A DNA stretch of 13,098 nucleotides from Candidatus Nitrosopumilus sp. (GCA_029861085.1 JAOUAE010000027.1:1-13098); one strand, 5' to 3'; counted from the first letter of the stretch, positions 6,105 through 12,956 are shown. Made by a program: numbers and translations. Notes: a model not told the origin generated them from the letters alone.

Positions 6105-7494
6105 TTCTCTTTTTCAAAATTTCTTGAACTGCATCATCCACATTTATTGTTTCATCTAAAAGCCATTGTGGTAACACAGGAACGTCATCACTTTTTTCAG
6201 CATGAGAACTTTCTTGTGGAATTACAGGCCAAGGTGCATCATCAACTAGTGCTTGTCTAATTACGATAGAATCAGGAGTCAGGTTGAAAACAGTAAAGTC
6301 TTGTGCTAAAGTTGCAGGTCCCAGGTAAGGAATTCGTAATTCATCCAAAAGTGGAGATATAGTTTCTTCAGTAACCCATGTATGATACATTACTGCCATT
6401 TTTGGTTGAGTTAACTCAAAGATCACACCTGCAGCTCTTGCAGAAGTATGAATTTCATTTGTCATTCTTTTTGCACTCTCTAAATCCATTCCAGTTCGTT
6501 TAGAAAAAACTTCAGCAGGTAAAAACGTCTCATGAATTAGCAAATCTACGTTTTGACCTTGTTCTACCATAAAGTTGTTAATTACAGTGTCTCCCGAATA
6601 CACTATAGAAATTCCATTCCAATCAATTCTATAACTTACAGACCCTGCCATAGCATGAACTGCAGGAAAAGAAGTTACAGTAATTCCATTTTCTTCATAA
6701 ACAACCTGAGTTTCAGCCCAATCAAATTCATGTGTAATCACTTCAGCCCCAGATGTAGGAATAGTTCCAGTTCTAGATTTCAAATCCCAGTAATTTGCAG
6801 CAAGTGTACCTTCAACAAATGCTTGTGTCCCTAATGCATGTCCATCACCTGTTGGCCCCCAAACTTGCATTGGTAAAATTCTGCCAAAAGGCATTCCTTG
6901 TGCCCAGAACATGTCAAAGTCACCTTGATGATCAGTGTGAAGATGAGTTATGAAGAATTTTGTCAAATCTGCTGGAGGAATTTTCATGCTGTTGAAGTTT
7001 GCAACAGTTCCACTTCCAACATCAAACATCAAAATCTCTCCATTGCCAAATTCCATCAAGAGTCCAGCTGCGGCTTGATTTCGTGTTGGAAATGGCATTC
7101 CAGTTCCCAAAAATGTTAAACGAATTTCATCTTCAGATAATTCTTCAGTTCCAGGAATGTAGTTTTTTGGAAATTCTTTTTCAGGATTTCCAATAATAGG
7201 AGTTTGAGTAATTGGTAGTGTTCCTCCTGACACTACAGGTGTAATTGATTTTTCATCAGAAATATCTTCATCAACATCTAATAGAGTTCCCCAACCACGT
7301 TGAACTAATTTTTCTGCAGTAGAAGGAGTTACACAAGCAATTCTACCTTTTGTACTCTCTATCCAAACCTTATCCAAACAAATTTGAGGTTTTTCAGCAG
7401 CATCACTAAAGGGAATTGCAGGAATCATTCCTATTGACAAAATAAGAGGAATTAATGCAAAAATGGTTAATTTCACAAATAATCGAAATCTCAA
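6097..7494 (-). CDS. exported metallo-beta-lactamase-fold hydrolase
   Basis: A 465-aa MBL-fold enzyme. A signal peptide (about 1-32) leads into a Cys-pair domain (C39, C54; ACVTPSTAEKLVQRGWG). The MBL domain spans ~123-415: FLGTGMPFPTRNQAA, FDVGSGTVANF, THLHTDHQGD (H184, H186, D188, H189), H280, D302 in VYSGDT, IHETF and H371 in VMYHTW. All metal ligands of a two-metal site are present. The layout (LGTG start, VWGPTGDGHA, two late His) is of the RNase Z/arylsulfatase-like class. It also recalls hydrolases NCBI names after GntH of guanitoxin biosynthesis; no such pathway is visible, so the substrate is open. There is no ATG: the frame opens after a TGA with TTG (7494), or GTG at 7476. Being secreted, it probably acts at or outside the membrane. 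It is the first gene of a two-gene unit with the triple-repeat protein. Confidence 0.9.
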   Translation of the reverse strand: MRFRLFVKLTIFALIPLILSIGMIPAIPFSDAAEKPQICLDKVWIESTKGRIACVTPSTAEKLVQRGWGTLLDVDEDISDEKSITPVVSGGTLPITQTPIIGNPEKEFPKNYIPGTEELSEDEIRLTFLGTGMPFPTRNQAAAGLLMEFGNGEILMFDVGSGTVANFNSMKIPPADLTKFFITHLHTDHQGDFDMFWAQGMPFGRILPMQVWGPTGDGHALGTQAFVEGTLAANYWDLKSRTGTIPTSGAEVITHEFDWAETQVVYEENGITVTSFPAVHAMAGSVSYRIDWNGISIVYSGDTVINNFMVEQGQNVDLLIHETFLPAEVFSKRTGMDLESAKRMTNEIHTSARAAGVIFELTQPKMAVMYHTWVTEETISPLLDELRIPYLGPATLAQDFTVFNLTPDSIVIRQALVDDAPWPVIPQESSHAEKSDDVPVLPQWLLDETINVDDAVQEILKKRNE

Positions 7495-7520
7495 ATTGGA
7501 TTTAAATGATCAGAGACGAA

Positions 7521-7528
7521 TACTATAA
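7521..7528 (-). promoter_or_regulatory. TATA-like box of the MBL gene
   Basis: TTATAGTA on the minus strand lies 27-34 nt before the TTG at 7494. This spacing gives a transcript start a few bases before the TTG and so favours the TTG over the downstream GTG. Confidence 0.35.
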
Positions 7529-7560
7529 GACTAGAAGTGTTTTGGTGATTATTTTCTTTT

Positions 7561-8265
7561 TTATGTAGTTACAAAACCCTTCAAATATTTTACAATATCC
7601 TCAATATCTTCTTCATCTAATATGTCCACTCTTTTTTCTAGGAACTGGTTAATTGTTCTCCAGCTTGAAACAAACACTGAGCGGTACTTTTGATTGTATG
7701 GTATGTTTCCTTTAATGGATAATAGAACATTTGTAACACCAAATTCTCCATCTCCAAATTCCTTTTGAAGTGTAATCCATAAGACTCGACCAGCTCTTTC
7801 AGTTTGTTCATGTGGACTCAAATCTTGTTTATTTTTCTGTGCATATTTGTCAGTCCAGTTTTTCACTTCAATCATAAAGACACCTTTTGGACAAACAACT
7901 ACAACATCCATCTGAGCTGATTTTAGATTCTTTCTTCCATTATATCTGACCCAATATGGTAATTCAATTTCAATTCCACATAGGATATGATAATTGTCAT
8001 CAAGTTTTGCAAGCTCGTCAATAACATCGTTTTCACCATGAGTTCCTGTACGAAGTTTTCCAATTTTTTTATATTGAAATTTATCGACTTGTCTTTTGTA
8101 ATGATATCTTTTGACTTCTGCAAAAACTGTTCCTAGTATACCTTTTCTACCGTAACGTTGTTTTTTCATCTTCTGAGTAAATTCTCTTTTTACTCTATCT
8201 ACATCTTCAACACTTTTGACTTCTTTTGGTAACTTGTCTAGAAGAGATCTTTCACTATCAGCCAT
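7561..8265 (-). CDS. NERD-domain (nuclease-related) protein
   Basis: A 234-aa soluble protein. A basic N-terminal helical part (1-68, rich in K/R) precedes a NERD domain at ~70-185. The domain has GTHGENDVIDELAKL (E78), a long strand region, SAQMDVVVV (D120), GVFMIEVKNW (E133-x-K135) and a later HEQTERAGRVL (Q154). The E...D...ExK...Q order is the restriction-endonuclease-like core of NERD proteins, which are inferred DNA-processing nucleases, and all key residues are intact. NERD is usually joined to other domains (helicase, kinase, zinc finger); here only a short C-terminal acidic helix follows. It is 66 nt upstream of the exported hydrolase on the same strand, but that gene has its own TATA-like box, so they may not be co-transcribed. 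The spacer upstream holds element copy B. Confidence 0.85.
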   Translation of the reverse strand: MADSERSLLDKLPKEVKSVEDVDRVKREFTQKMKKQRYGRKGILGTVFAEVKRYHYKRQVDKFQYKKIGKLRTGTHGENDVIDELAKLDDNYHILCGIEIELPYWVRYNGRKNLKSAQMDVVVVCPKGVFMIEVKNWTDKYAQKNKQDLSPHEQTERAGRVLWITLQKEFGDGEFGVTNVLLSIKGNIPYNQKYRSVFVSSWRTINQFLEKRVDILDEEDIEDIVKYLKGFVTT

Positions 8266-8342
8266 TCCATAGATGAAAGCCGTATGTTGTGTATGTGATT
8301 GTAATATTTAGAAATTTGAGGCTAAAATCAGGTTCAAAACTT

Positions 8343-8439
8343 TAGAGACCTGAACTGATTTAATGATTTAATCAGTTACTGGAATGAAACTGATGGACTT
8401 AGAATAAGTTTACTGATTATTTAGATACCAAATAGGCAT
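8343..8439 (-). repeat. dispersed intergenic element, copy B
   Basis: It starts TAGAGACCT (8343-8351) and ends with the 27-base block 8413-8439, 23/27 identical to copy A. The whole is about 6 bp shorter than copy A. Inside is an 8-bp inverted repeat, AACTGATT (8353-8360) and AATCAGTT (8370-8377), with further ACTGAT copies nearby. Read on minus it starts ATG with MPIWYLNNQ and then stops. Both copies end ~75-78 bp upstream of a minus-strand gene start. Confidence 0.55.
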
Positions 8440-8519
8440 AAAATTGAATGATTTGACAATATGTTTTGATTCTAAATTCTTCTTTTATCTAGTAGACACA
8501 GAGGATTATTTCTCTTTTT

Positions 8520-8687
8520 TTATTTTATTTTATCAGCAAATACACTAACTAAAATTATCAATGCTGAAATACCTGATAACAAACCACCTAGTAAAACAAC
8601 TACGAGTAATGAAATTGCCATTCCAATAGTAATTACAATAACGCCGATAATGAACACGACAAAGAATTTACGAATATCTTCAATCAT
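8520..8687 (-). CDS. small two-helix membrane protein
   Basis: A 55-aa protein starting MIEDIRKFF, followed by two adjoining hydrophobic helices, FVVFIIGVIVITIGMAI and SLLVVVLLGGLLSGIS/ALIILVSVF, and a short basic end (ADKIK). I chose the ATG at 8687, which overlaps the stop of the HEPN-like gene in the 8-nt sequence ATGATTGA, the same coupling style as at 6097-6104. The frame is open to ATG 8717, which would add MMVGKVPITI but overlap by 38 nt. Function is unknown. The tight overlap suggests that it is made together with the upstream soluble protein, perhaps as its membrane partner. Confidence 0.7.
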   Translation of the reverse strand: MIEDIRKFFVVFIIGVIVITIGMAISLLVVVLLGGLLSGISALIILVSVFADKIK

Positions 8688-9213
8688 AATTGTAATAGGA
8701 ACCTTTCCAACCATCAAGCTTATTCAGATAACTTGCTACAAATTGACCATGATGGTGTCTGAGAATGTAAAGTGCTCTCAAAGAGATATTGTAATATTTC
8801 TCTTGTAATGTCAAACCTCTCATTTTATCTTTATTGTAATTGTAAGTGTGTGTGTCATGTAAGAATCCTTTTACTTTCTTCTCATCAATTTCCATCTCAT
8901 GAGCTACATGAACTCTAACATTGTTTAGAATTATCAAATCTCGCTCATAGATATCATTTAGAATCTTTAATTTTCCAATCATTCTAGCTTTATCATCAAA
9001 TCGTAACTTTTTCCAAGAGTCATCTTCAGGATAAACAAATTCAAGAATAGTATCAAAAATCAATCCAAAAGCTTTGTCGGTTACTAAAACTAAATCTCTC
9101 CAATTATTTTTGTCAGGTATGTTTTCAATTCTCTTTTTTGCAATTTTGAGAACTTCATTCAAATTTTTTTCTGCATCTTCTAAAGCTTCATCAACATTTG
9201 CATATTCTTTCAC
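8680..9213 (-). CDS. HEPN-like helical protein
   Basis: A 177-aa soluble, all-helical protein. It has an acidic N-terminal helix (VDEALEDAEKNLNEVLKIAKK), a central part with AFGLIFDTILEFVYPEDDSW, then ERDLIILNNVRVHVAHEMEI (90-109). The R100-x4-H105 spacing, next to an N-N and an aromatic/acidic context, fits the Rx4-6H motif of HEPN-type RNases and also recalls the RN-x-AH turn of MltR- and DUF4145-like proteins. The family call is therefore tentative. A C-terminal half rich in His/Tyr follows (LRALYILRHHHGQ). If it is a HEPN RNase it may act as a toxin or defence effector; nothing here proves activity. It overlaps the small membrane protein by 8 nt and diverges from the 59-aa + gene. Confidence 0.7.
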   Translation of the reverse strand: MKEYANVDEALEDAEKNLNEVLKIAKKRIENIPDKNNWRDLVLVTDKAFGLIFDTILEFVYPEDDSWKKLRFDDKARMIGKLKILNDIYERDLIILNNVRVHVAHEMEIDEKKVKGFLHDTHTYNYNKDKMRGLTLQEKYYNISLRALYILRHHHGQFVASYLNKLDGWKGSYYNYD

Positions 9214-9296
9214 AAGTTAGTCATCAATTTGTTCAATATATGGATCATGTTAGAAAAACTGATCATTATGAGATATCTAGAACAAGTTTATCTTAA

Positions 9297-9476
9297 ATGA
9301 CTACAAATAATTTACGAGATAAAATGATGAAAGAAGATAATCAACATAGATGTGATTCGATATTCAACCCTACTGAAAATCAAAGATATCGGTGTATGTT
9401 GCCTGAAGGCCATGAAGAAGCACATATCTGGTTTATCACATGGAATCCTGAAGAAGAAGGCGACCAAATGCAATAA
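9297..9476 (+). CDS. 59-aa putative Zn-binding protein
   Basis: A short ORF starting ATG ACT ACA AAT AAT and ending in TAA. The protein has a polar N-terminus (MTTNNLRDKMMKEDNQ), then HRCDSIFNPTENQRYRCMLP and EGHEEAHIWFITW. C19, C33, H39 and H43 form a C-x13-C-x5-H-x3-H set around an RCxLPxGHxExH motif. Similar 'C-x-LPxGHxGxH' modules occur in small bacterial and phage proteins and probably bind zinc; the exact family is not known to me. It is on + between the divergent HEPN-like gene (start 84 nt away) and the convergent rep gene, with a hairpin after its stop. The longer overlapping ORF at 9352-9555 is its out-of-frame shadow. Confidence 0.65.
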   Translation: MTTNNLRDKMMKEDNQHRCDSIFNPTENQRYRCMLPEGHEEAHIWFITWNPEEEGDQMQ

Positions 9477-9499
9477 TGATAGTTTTCAATCCTATCCAA

Positions 9500-9534
9500 A
9501 AACATGGGCTATTTTGAGCATAAAAGCCCTGTTT
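9500..9534. terminator. hairpin between convergent genes (terminator or rolling-circle origin candidate)
   Basis: AAACA-T-GGGCT (9500-9510) pairs with AGCCC-TGTTT (9525-9534): a 10-bp stem with a single bulged T (9505) and a 14-nt loop. It sits 24 nt past the stop of the + gene and 33 nt past the stop of rep on minus, as a bidirectional terminator would. GC-containing stems are rare in this AT-rich spacer. Because HUH Rep proteins nick hairpin origins near their own gene, an origin is the second possibility. Confidence 0.4.
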
Positions 9535-9566
9535 AGAAATACATTCTGTAATTAAACGAAATAATC

Positions 9567-10571
9567 TTAATTTGTTTTAGATAATCCTTTCAATAATTCA
9601 TCCAAGTCTCTAGTTGAATCATATTCATACCTAGATTCTTCATACTCTACAGTAATCACAGGATACCATCCTTCACCATCTATTGCTCCTTCAAAGTGCT
9701 TATCAGGTGGAATTACTGGATGAACTGGTTCCTCATAGTAAATTTCCTCAAATTCTCCATTACAGAGTGGACATTTGGTGATTCTGGGCTCTTTTTCAAC
9801 CTTCAATTTGCTATAAGAGAGACTGCCAAACCAGGTTACTGTCTGATATCCTTTCTGTATTCCACAGTGAGATAACAGATAACAAAAGGTCTGAAAAACA
9901 GAGTCCCTCTCACCTGCTTCTTTGACATACCATCCATATCTTCCAAATGCATTCTTTATGTCTGATGATTTTCCAAATCCAACTAAATGAAAATGAGGTG
10001 ATGAATACCATCTATGACATGTTTTGTTGAATCTGAATGGATGAAATATTACAGATGCTCCGTGAATCTTTCCCAGTTTTAGGATCTGACTCATTCTTTG
10101 ACGTAGTAATTTGACTGGGAGATCTCGTTGTGAAACAGGAACTGCAAGTATCAGATGAATTGGTTTTTGTTTTGAATCTTTGGTGAAAGCTTCAATTCTT
10201 CTTGTTGACACATTAGCTTGTCTTGCAATCCAATTTGTATAACATGATTTACACGTAGCACGATAGCAAGAACGTCGAAATTGTTTTACATACGTTAACC
10301 TTCCTTTTCCCAATTTTTCATGTTTGTCAACATTGATGCAACCAATGGTTTTCCACAATCCACACCAATCATGTGGTTTTGATATTGCAGGAAGTCTCCA
10401 TCCCAAATGTTCTACATCTAACCAATTTGATAGAAACTTGTGTTCTGAAACAAAATCTGCAACATTTTGTAACGTAGAATTACTTTGCTCAAAGGCAGGA
10501 CGCAAGAAAGGAATTAAAGATTGATTTTTTGCCTTAGAATCAGATGTAACTTGAGATGAGCTAATTTTCAT
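9567..10571 (-). CDS. HUH-type replication initiator (Rep)
   Basis: A 334-aa protein with the marks of a rolling-circle initiator. SSPHFHLVGFG (H193-F-H195) is the HUH metal motif, after a strand/helix region (HLILAVPVS). YVKEAGERDSVFQTFCYLLSH carries Y231, the likely nicking tyrosine, placed 36 residues after the HUH as in HUH endonucleases. Before it are Cys pairs (C70, C78; C102/C107/C110) and after it CPLC (267-270), probably zinc sites. The acidic C-terminus (EYEESRYEYDSTRDLDELL) may contact partners. It should cut one strand at an origin and become covalently joined to the 5' end, starting plasmid or virus replication. The ATG overlaps the stop of the 47-aa zinc-ribbon gene (ATGA), so the two are coupled. 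Next to an integrase, it points to an integrated plasmid or provirus. A transposase of the same superfamily is the alternative, but no transposon ends were seen. Confidence 0.85.
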   Translation of the reverse strand: MKISSSQVTSDSKAKNQSLIPFLRPAFEQSNSTLQNVADFVSEHKFLSNWLDVEHLGWRLPAISKPHDWCGLWKTIGCINVDKHEKLGKGRLTYVKQFRRSCYRATCKSCYTNWIARQANVSTRRIEAFTKDSKQKPIHLILAVPVSQRDLPVKLLRQRMSQILKLGKIHGASVIFHPFRFNKTCHRWYSSPHFHLVGFGKSSDIKNAFGRYGWYVKEAGERDSVFQTFCYLLSHCGIQKGYQTVTWFGSLSYSKLKVEKEPRITKCPLCNGEFEEIYYEEPVHPVIPPDKHFEGAIDGEGWYPVITVEYEESRYEYDSTRDLDELLKGLSKTN

Positions 10572-10711
10572 GTCACATCTTGTTTTTCACTAATACCTAT
10601 TTTCCAATGTGAGGTCTTGAAACATTCAGAACATACAAAAAAAGAACTTCCAGTGTCATACTCGATAATGAAACTTGGTTTATTCCCACAACATCTCAAG
10701 ATTTTTTCCAT
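10568..10711 (-). CDS. 47-aa zinc-ribbon protein coupled to rep
   Basis: ATG at 10711 opens a 47-aa frame reading MEKILRCCGNKPSF, IIEYDTGSSFFVCSEC and FKTSHWKIGISEKQDVT. C7/C8 and C27-x2-C30, with H35 nearby, form a treble-clef or ribbon-like set, so zinc binding is likely. The TGA stop overlaps the ATG of rep in ATGA, a common coupling for subunits or regulators of a Rep. A TATA-like TTTAGATA lies 20-27 nt before the ATG, so this is the first gene of the two-gene rep operon and its mRNA is probably leaderless. A role as repressor or accessory DNA-binding factor is inference. Confidence 0.7.
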   Translation of the reverse strand: MEKILRCCGNKPSFIIEYDTGSSFFVCSECFKTSHWKIGISEKQDVT

Positions 10712-10730
10712 GAAGGAAATATTTTGTTAC

Positions 10731-10738
10731 TATCTAAA
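10731..10738 (-). promoter_or_regulatory. TATA-like box of the rep operon
   Basis: TTTAGATA on the minus strand is 20-27 nt upstream of the ATG at 10711, the right place for a leaderless archaeal transcript. A 10-bp palindrome, CAAATATTTG (10761-10770), lies 23 bp further upstream and could be an operator. Confidence 0.4.
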
Positions 10739-10789
10739 GAGAACTATTTGTAAGAAATTTCAAATATTTGTGCCTAAATTAAGCAGATA

Positions 10790-11740
10790 TTAGTTATCAA
10801 AATCTCTATACACGATATCCTTCAGGCGTTTCTTGTCATTGTTTTCTTTGTCTATGATTTTCTGGAATTTGTCTTCATCAAGATATTTTTTGATATATGA
10901 TTCCACTAATTCAATCAAAGTTGTTGGTTTTAATGCCTCTATCTCCCATGATTTGTTTCCGTATTTTCTGATATACCCCTTTGATCTTGAATCCGTGATT
11001 TTTGCTGGATTGGGTGATGGATTGTATTGCTCTATTTGCTCCATGGTAAGTGCAACATGAACTATTTTCACAGAGCATTCAAAAGTATTGAGCCTGTTAT
11101 CGATATCTTCTATCATATTTAATCCGCTTGGATCATGGTCTCCCAGATACAATAATATGCAATTTTTTTGATCTTGGTAGGTTTTTCTGTTGAATCGCAA
11201 TGAACTTTTGTACATTGCAGTAGCTGAGCTATATCCTCTATTGACCATCAATGGAATTTGATATTGGTTTGTCACACGCTTGATAAAGCTGGACAATGCA
11301 TCTTTTTCCACCCAGACTTCTACATAGTAATCCTGATTTTGCCAACGATCAAGTCGATAGGAATCAATTGAATTATCTATCAAATGTGCAATATTGTCAT
11401 AAAATCCACTGTAATTCAGAGTCCTGACATTGTCTTCCATTATCTCCCAATCTACATAGCCATAGTATCGGGCATCATTAATTAGAGTACCAAGGTTGTT
11501 GTATTCCTTTTGATCATTGGCAATGATATTCTTGGATACTAACTCATAGTACAGCTGTCTCAACGTGATTTTGTAGCCTTGATCTGAATATTCGTCTAGA
11601 ATTTTTTGAGCTTGATCAAATTTTTCTTGAGTTCTTTGTTGCCATTTTCTTGGAGTTAGGAATTTTTGCTTGCTTAATTTAATCACCGATAATATCTGTA
11701 TATTATACCATGTTGACCTCTTTAGGTTCTCTGTTAACAT
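10790..11740 (-). CDS. Toprim protein related to Spo11/TopoVI-A
   Basis: A 316-aa protein. Residues ~33-110 form a winged-helix-like part with ITLRQLYYELV (R61, Y64/Y65), which fits the R-x2-[YF]-Y active-tyrosine motif of Spo11/TopoVI A subunits. Then comes a Toprim fold: VEVWVEKDALSSF (E145) and ILLYLGDHDPSG (D201, D203), the E...DxD metal site. Next come the VALTMEQIEQYN/ALKPTTLIELV conserved end and a basic helical tail. It lacks the size of full TopoVI A (~370 aa), and no B-subunit (GHKL ATPase) gene is in the window. It may cut or nick DNA on its own or assist Rep or Int; this is inference. The start ATG lies inside a perfect inverted repeat (11732-11758), and no other Met occurs before residue 101. 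It follows int by 67 nt on the same strand. Confidence 0.85.
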   Translation of the reverse strand: MLTENLKRSTWYNIQILSVIKLSKQKFLTPRKWQQRTQEKFDQAQKILDEYSDQGYKITLRQLYYELVSKNIIANDQKEYNNLGTLINDARYYGYVDWEIMEDNVRTLNYSGFYDNIAHLIDNSIDSYRLDRWQNQDYYVEVWVEKDALSSFIKRVTNQYQIPLMVNRGYSSATAMYKSSLRFNRKTYQDQKNCILLYLGDHDPSGLNMIEDIDNRLNTFECSVKIVHVALTMEQIEQYNPSPNPAKITDSRSKGYIRKYGNKSWEIEALKPTTLIELVESYIKKYLDEDKFQKIIDKENNDKKRLKDIVYRDFDN

Positions 11741-11758
11741 TGTATTCAGATGTTAACA
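11732..11758. promoter_or_regulatory. 9-bp inverted repeat over the Toprim start (operator candidate)
   Basis: TGTTAACAT (11732-11740) and ATGTTAACA (11750-11758) are perfect inverted arms spaced by 9 bp, so their centres are 18 bp apart, near two helical turns. Each arm also holds the palindrome GTTAAC. The right-hand arm on the coding strand contains the ATG itself and encodes Met-Leu-Thr. A bound dimer or pair of dimers would cover the transcript start of a leaderless mRNA. Confidence 0.55.
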
Positions 11759-11807
11759 AAAATCAGTTTTCAGATTAGTAGAATTGTATTTGTGTTGATA
11801 TCAAATT

Positions 11808-12956
11808 TTACAATAATGCCTCTATATCTTGTCTTGTTGTTTTTGTATCCTTGTCTTTTCTTAAGAGATATTCCAATGCCTGACCCTGTCTTGCAATTTC
11901 GGCTCTGAGTGATTGGTTTTCATCACTTATCTTCTGATATTTTGAATCTTTTTCCTCAAGTGATTTTATTTTATCCTCCAATTCTTGCGTTTTGACAGAG
12001 ATATTACCGTATACGCACAAAAATGGCTCTAGTTTTTGGTAAAGTTTTGATCTGGTTTCTGGAGATAATCTGTAATATTGCATAAGATATCCCTGATGAC
12101 CATCAAGGGCATTAGCATATTGTTCATCATGCACAAGTGATGCCTGAGTATGAAAATATGCCCTCATTGAATGAATTGTAATCTTGTGTCTATTACTGTC
12201 AGGATATTTTTCTGTCAAGCCACACCTATTTCTAAGATTATCAAATGTTCTTTCCTCTGCCAGTCGGGAAGCTTCTAGATTAACAGATTTTGCAAAAACT
12301 AGTTCGTTATCATGTTTTTTTGCTAAAATTCTCAGTAGCAATACTTTGGCTTCACTTGAAATGTAGGTTTGTCGTGTTTGTTTTGTCTTTGTAAATTTTC
12401 CCTGAATTGTAATCTGAATTGGATCAGATGATAAATCAAAGTCACTTTTTTTCAATGATAATGATTCACCGATTCTCATTCCAGAACTAAGAAGTGTGAG
12501 ATATAGTGCCTTTCGTTCGGGTTTGGAATAATCTAGTAATAGTTTTAGATGTTCTTTGGTGAGTGGTTCTCTTAGTTCCTGAATTATTTCAGGTAATCTG
12601 ATCAGATCTTTGATGTCATCAGAACTAATCTTGATTCCCTGACTTCTAAGGTATGTCCTAAATGTGCTAAAATAAGAGGCAATTGTCTTTGGTTTTAGAT
12701 TCTTTTCTTCCATGTAATTGATAAAATCTTGCAAAAAGTTGTAAAGTGCATCCCCCATACCATCCTCTCTGAGATTCCACAACATCTTTTCAGCATTATT
12801 TCCATACACGTTGAGACAAAAATCATCAAAGACATTTAGAACCGATGTTATGACGCTTTTTGATCCTGAAGACTTGCTTTTACTATAGAACTTTTCAACA
12901 AATTCCTCTCTTGTGAGTATTTTTCTGAGGGTTTTTTGAAGGGTTTTCAATAACAT
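11808..12956 (-). CDS. tyrosine recombinase (integrase) with C-terminal coiled coil
   Basis: A 382-aa protein. The N-terminal core-binding domain (~15-115) has the SAM-like helical pattern (KPKTIASYFSTFRTYLRSQG). The catalytic domain (~130-310) has LLSSGMRIGESLSL (R161), KFTKTKQTR (Lys in the beta hairpin, ~187-192), ITIHSMRAYFHT (H262-x2-R265), DGHQGYL (H287) and QYYRLS with the nucleophile at Y294 or Y295. The R-K-H-R-H-Y set is complete, so the enzyme should be active. The last ~60 residues form a heptad coiled coil (ELEDKIKSLEEKDSKYQKI, LRAEIARQGQALEYLL), an archaeal-style extension that may hold the tetramer together. It lies divergent to the SDR gene and is followed by Toprim, zinc ribbon and rep. 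No tRNA target is adjacent in the window. A Xer-type resolvase is the less likely alternative. Confidence 0.9.
   Translation of the reverse strand: MLLKTLQKTLRKILTREEFVEKFYSKSKSSGSKSVITSVLNVFDDFCLNVYGNNAEKMLWNLREDGMGDALYNFLQDFINYMEEKNLKPKTIASYFSTFRTYLRSQGIKISSDDIKDLIRLPEIIQELREPLTKEHLKLLLDYSKPERKALYLTLLSSGMRIGESLSLKKSDFDLSSDPIQITIQGKFTKTKQTRQTYISSEAKVLLLRILAKKHDNELVFAKSVNLEASRLAEERTFDNLRNRCGLTEKYPDSNRHKITIHSMRAYFHTQASLVHDEQYANALDGHQGYLMQYYRLSPETRSKLYQKLEPFLCVYGNISVKTQELEDKIKSLEEKDSKYQKISDENQSLRAEIARQGQALEYLLRKDKDTKTTRQDIEALL

Larger units (their letters stand above)
9567..12956 (-). mobile_element. integrated plasmid/provirus module (int, Toprim, Zn-ribbon, rep)
   Basis: Integrase, Toprim protein, zinc-ribbon and HUH Rep lie head to tail on one strand. 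Together they carry integration and replication functions typical of an integrative archaeal plasmid or virus. The right boundary is probably between the integrase start and the SDR gene. I found no tRNA or clear attL/attR duplication, so the left boundary is not fixed. The HEPN-like, membrane and NERD genes could be cargo. The element may be partial. Confidence 0.5.

Noticed and set aside
6097..7494. Naming the MBL protein gntH and inferring guanitoxin synthesis
   Set aside because: The MBL layout is similar, but no other gene of that pathway is present, and the protein is exported with an archaeal surface domain.
9352..9555. 67-codon + strand ORF
   Set aside because: It overlaps the 59-aa Cys/His gene in another frame and runs through the hairpin; the shorter frame has a metal-binding motif.
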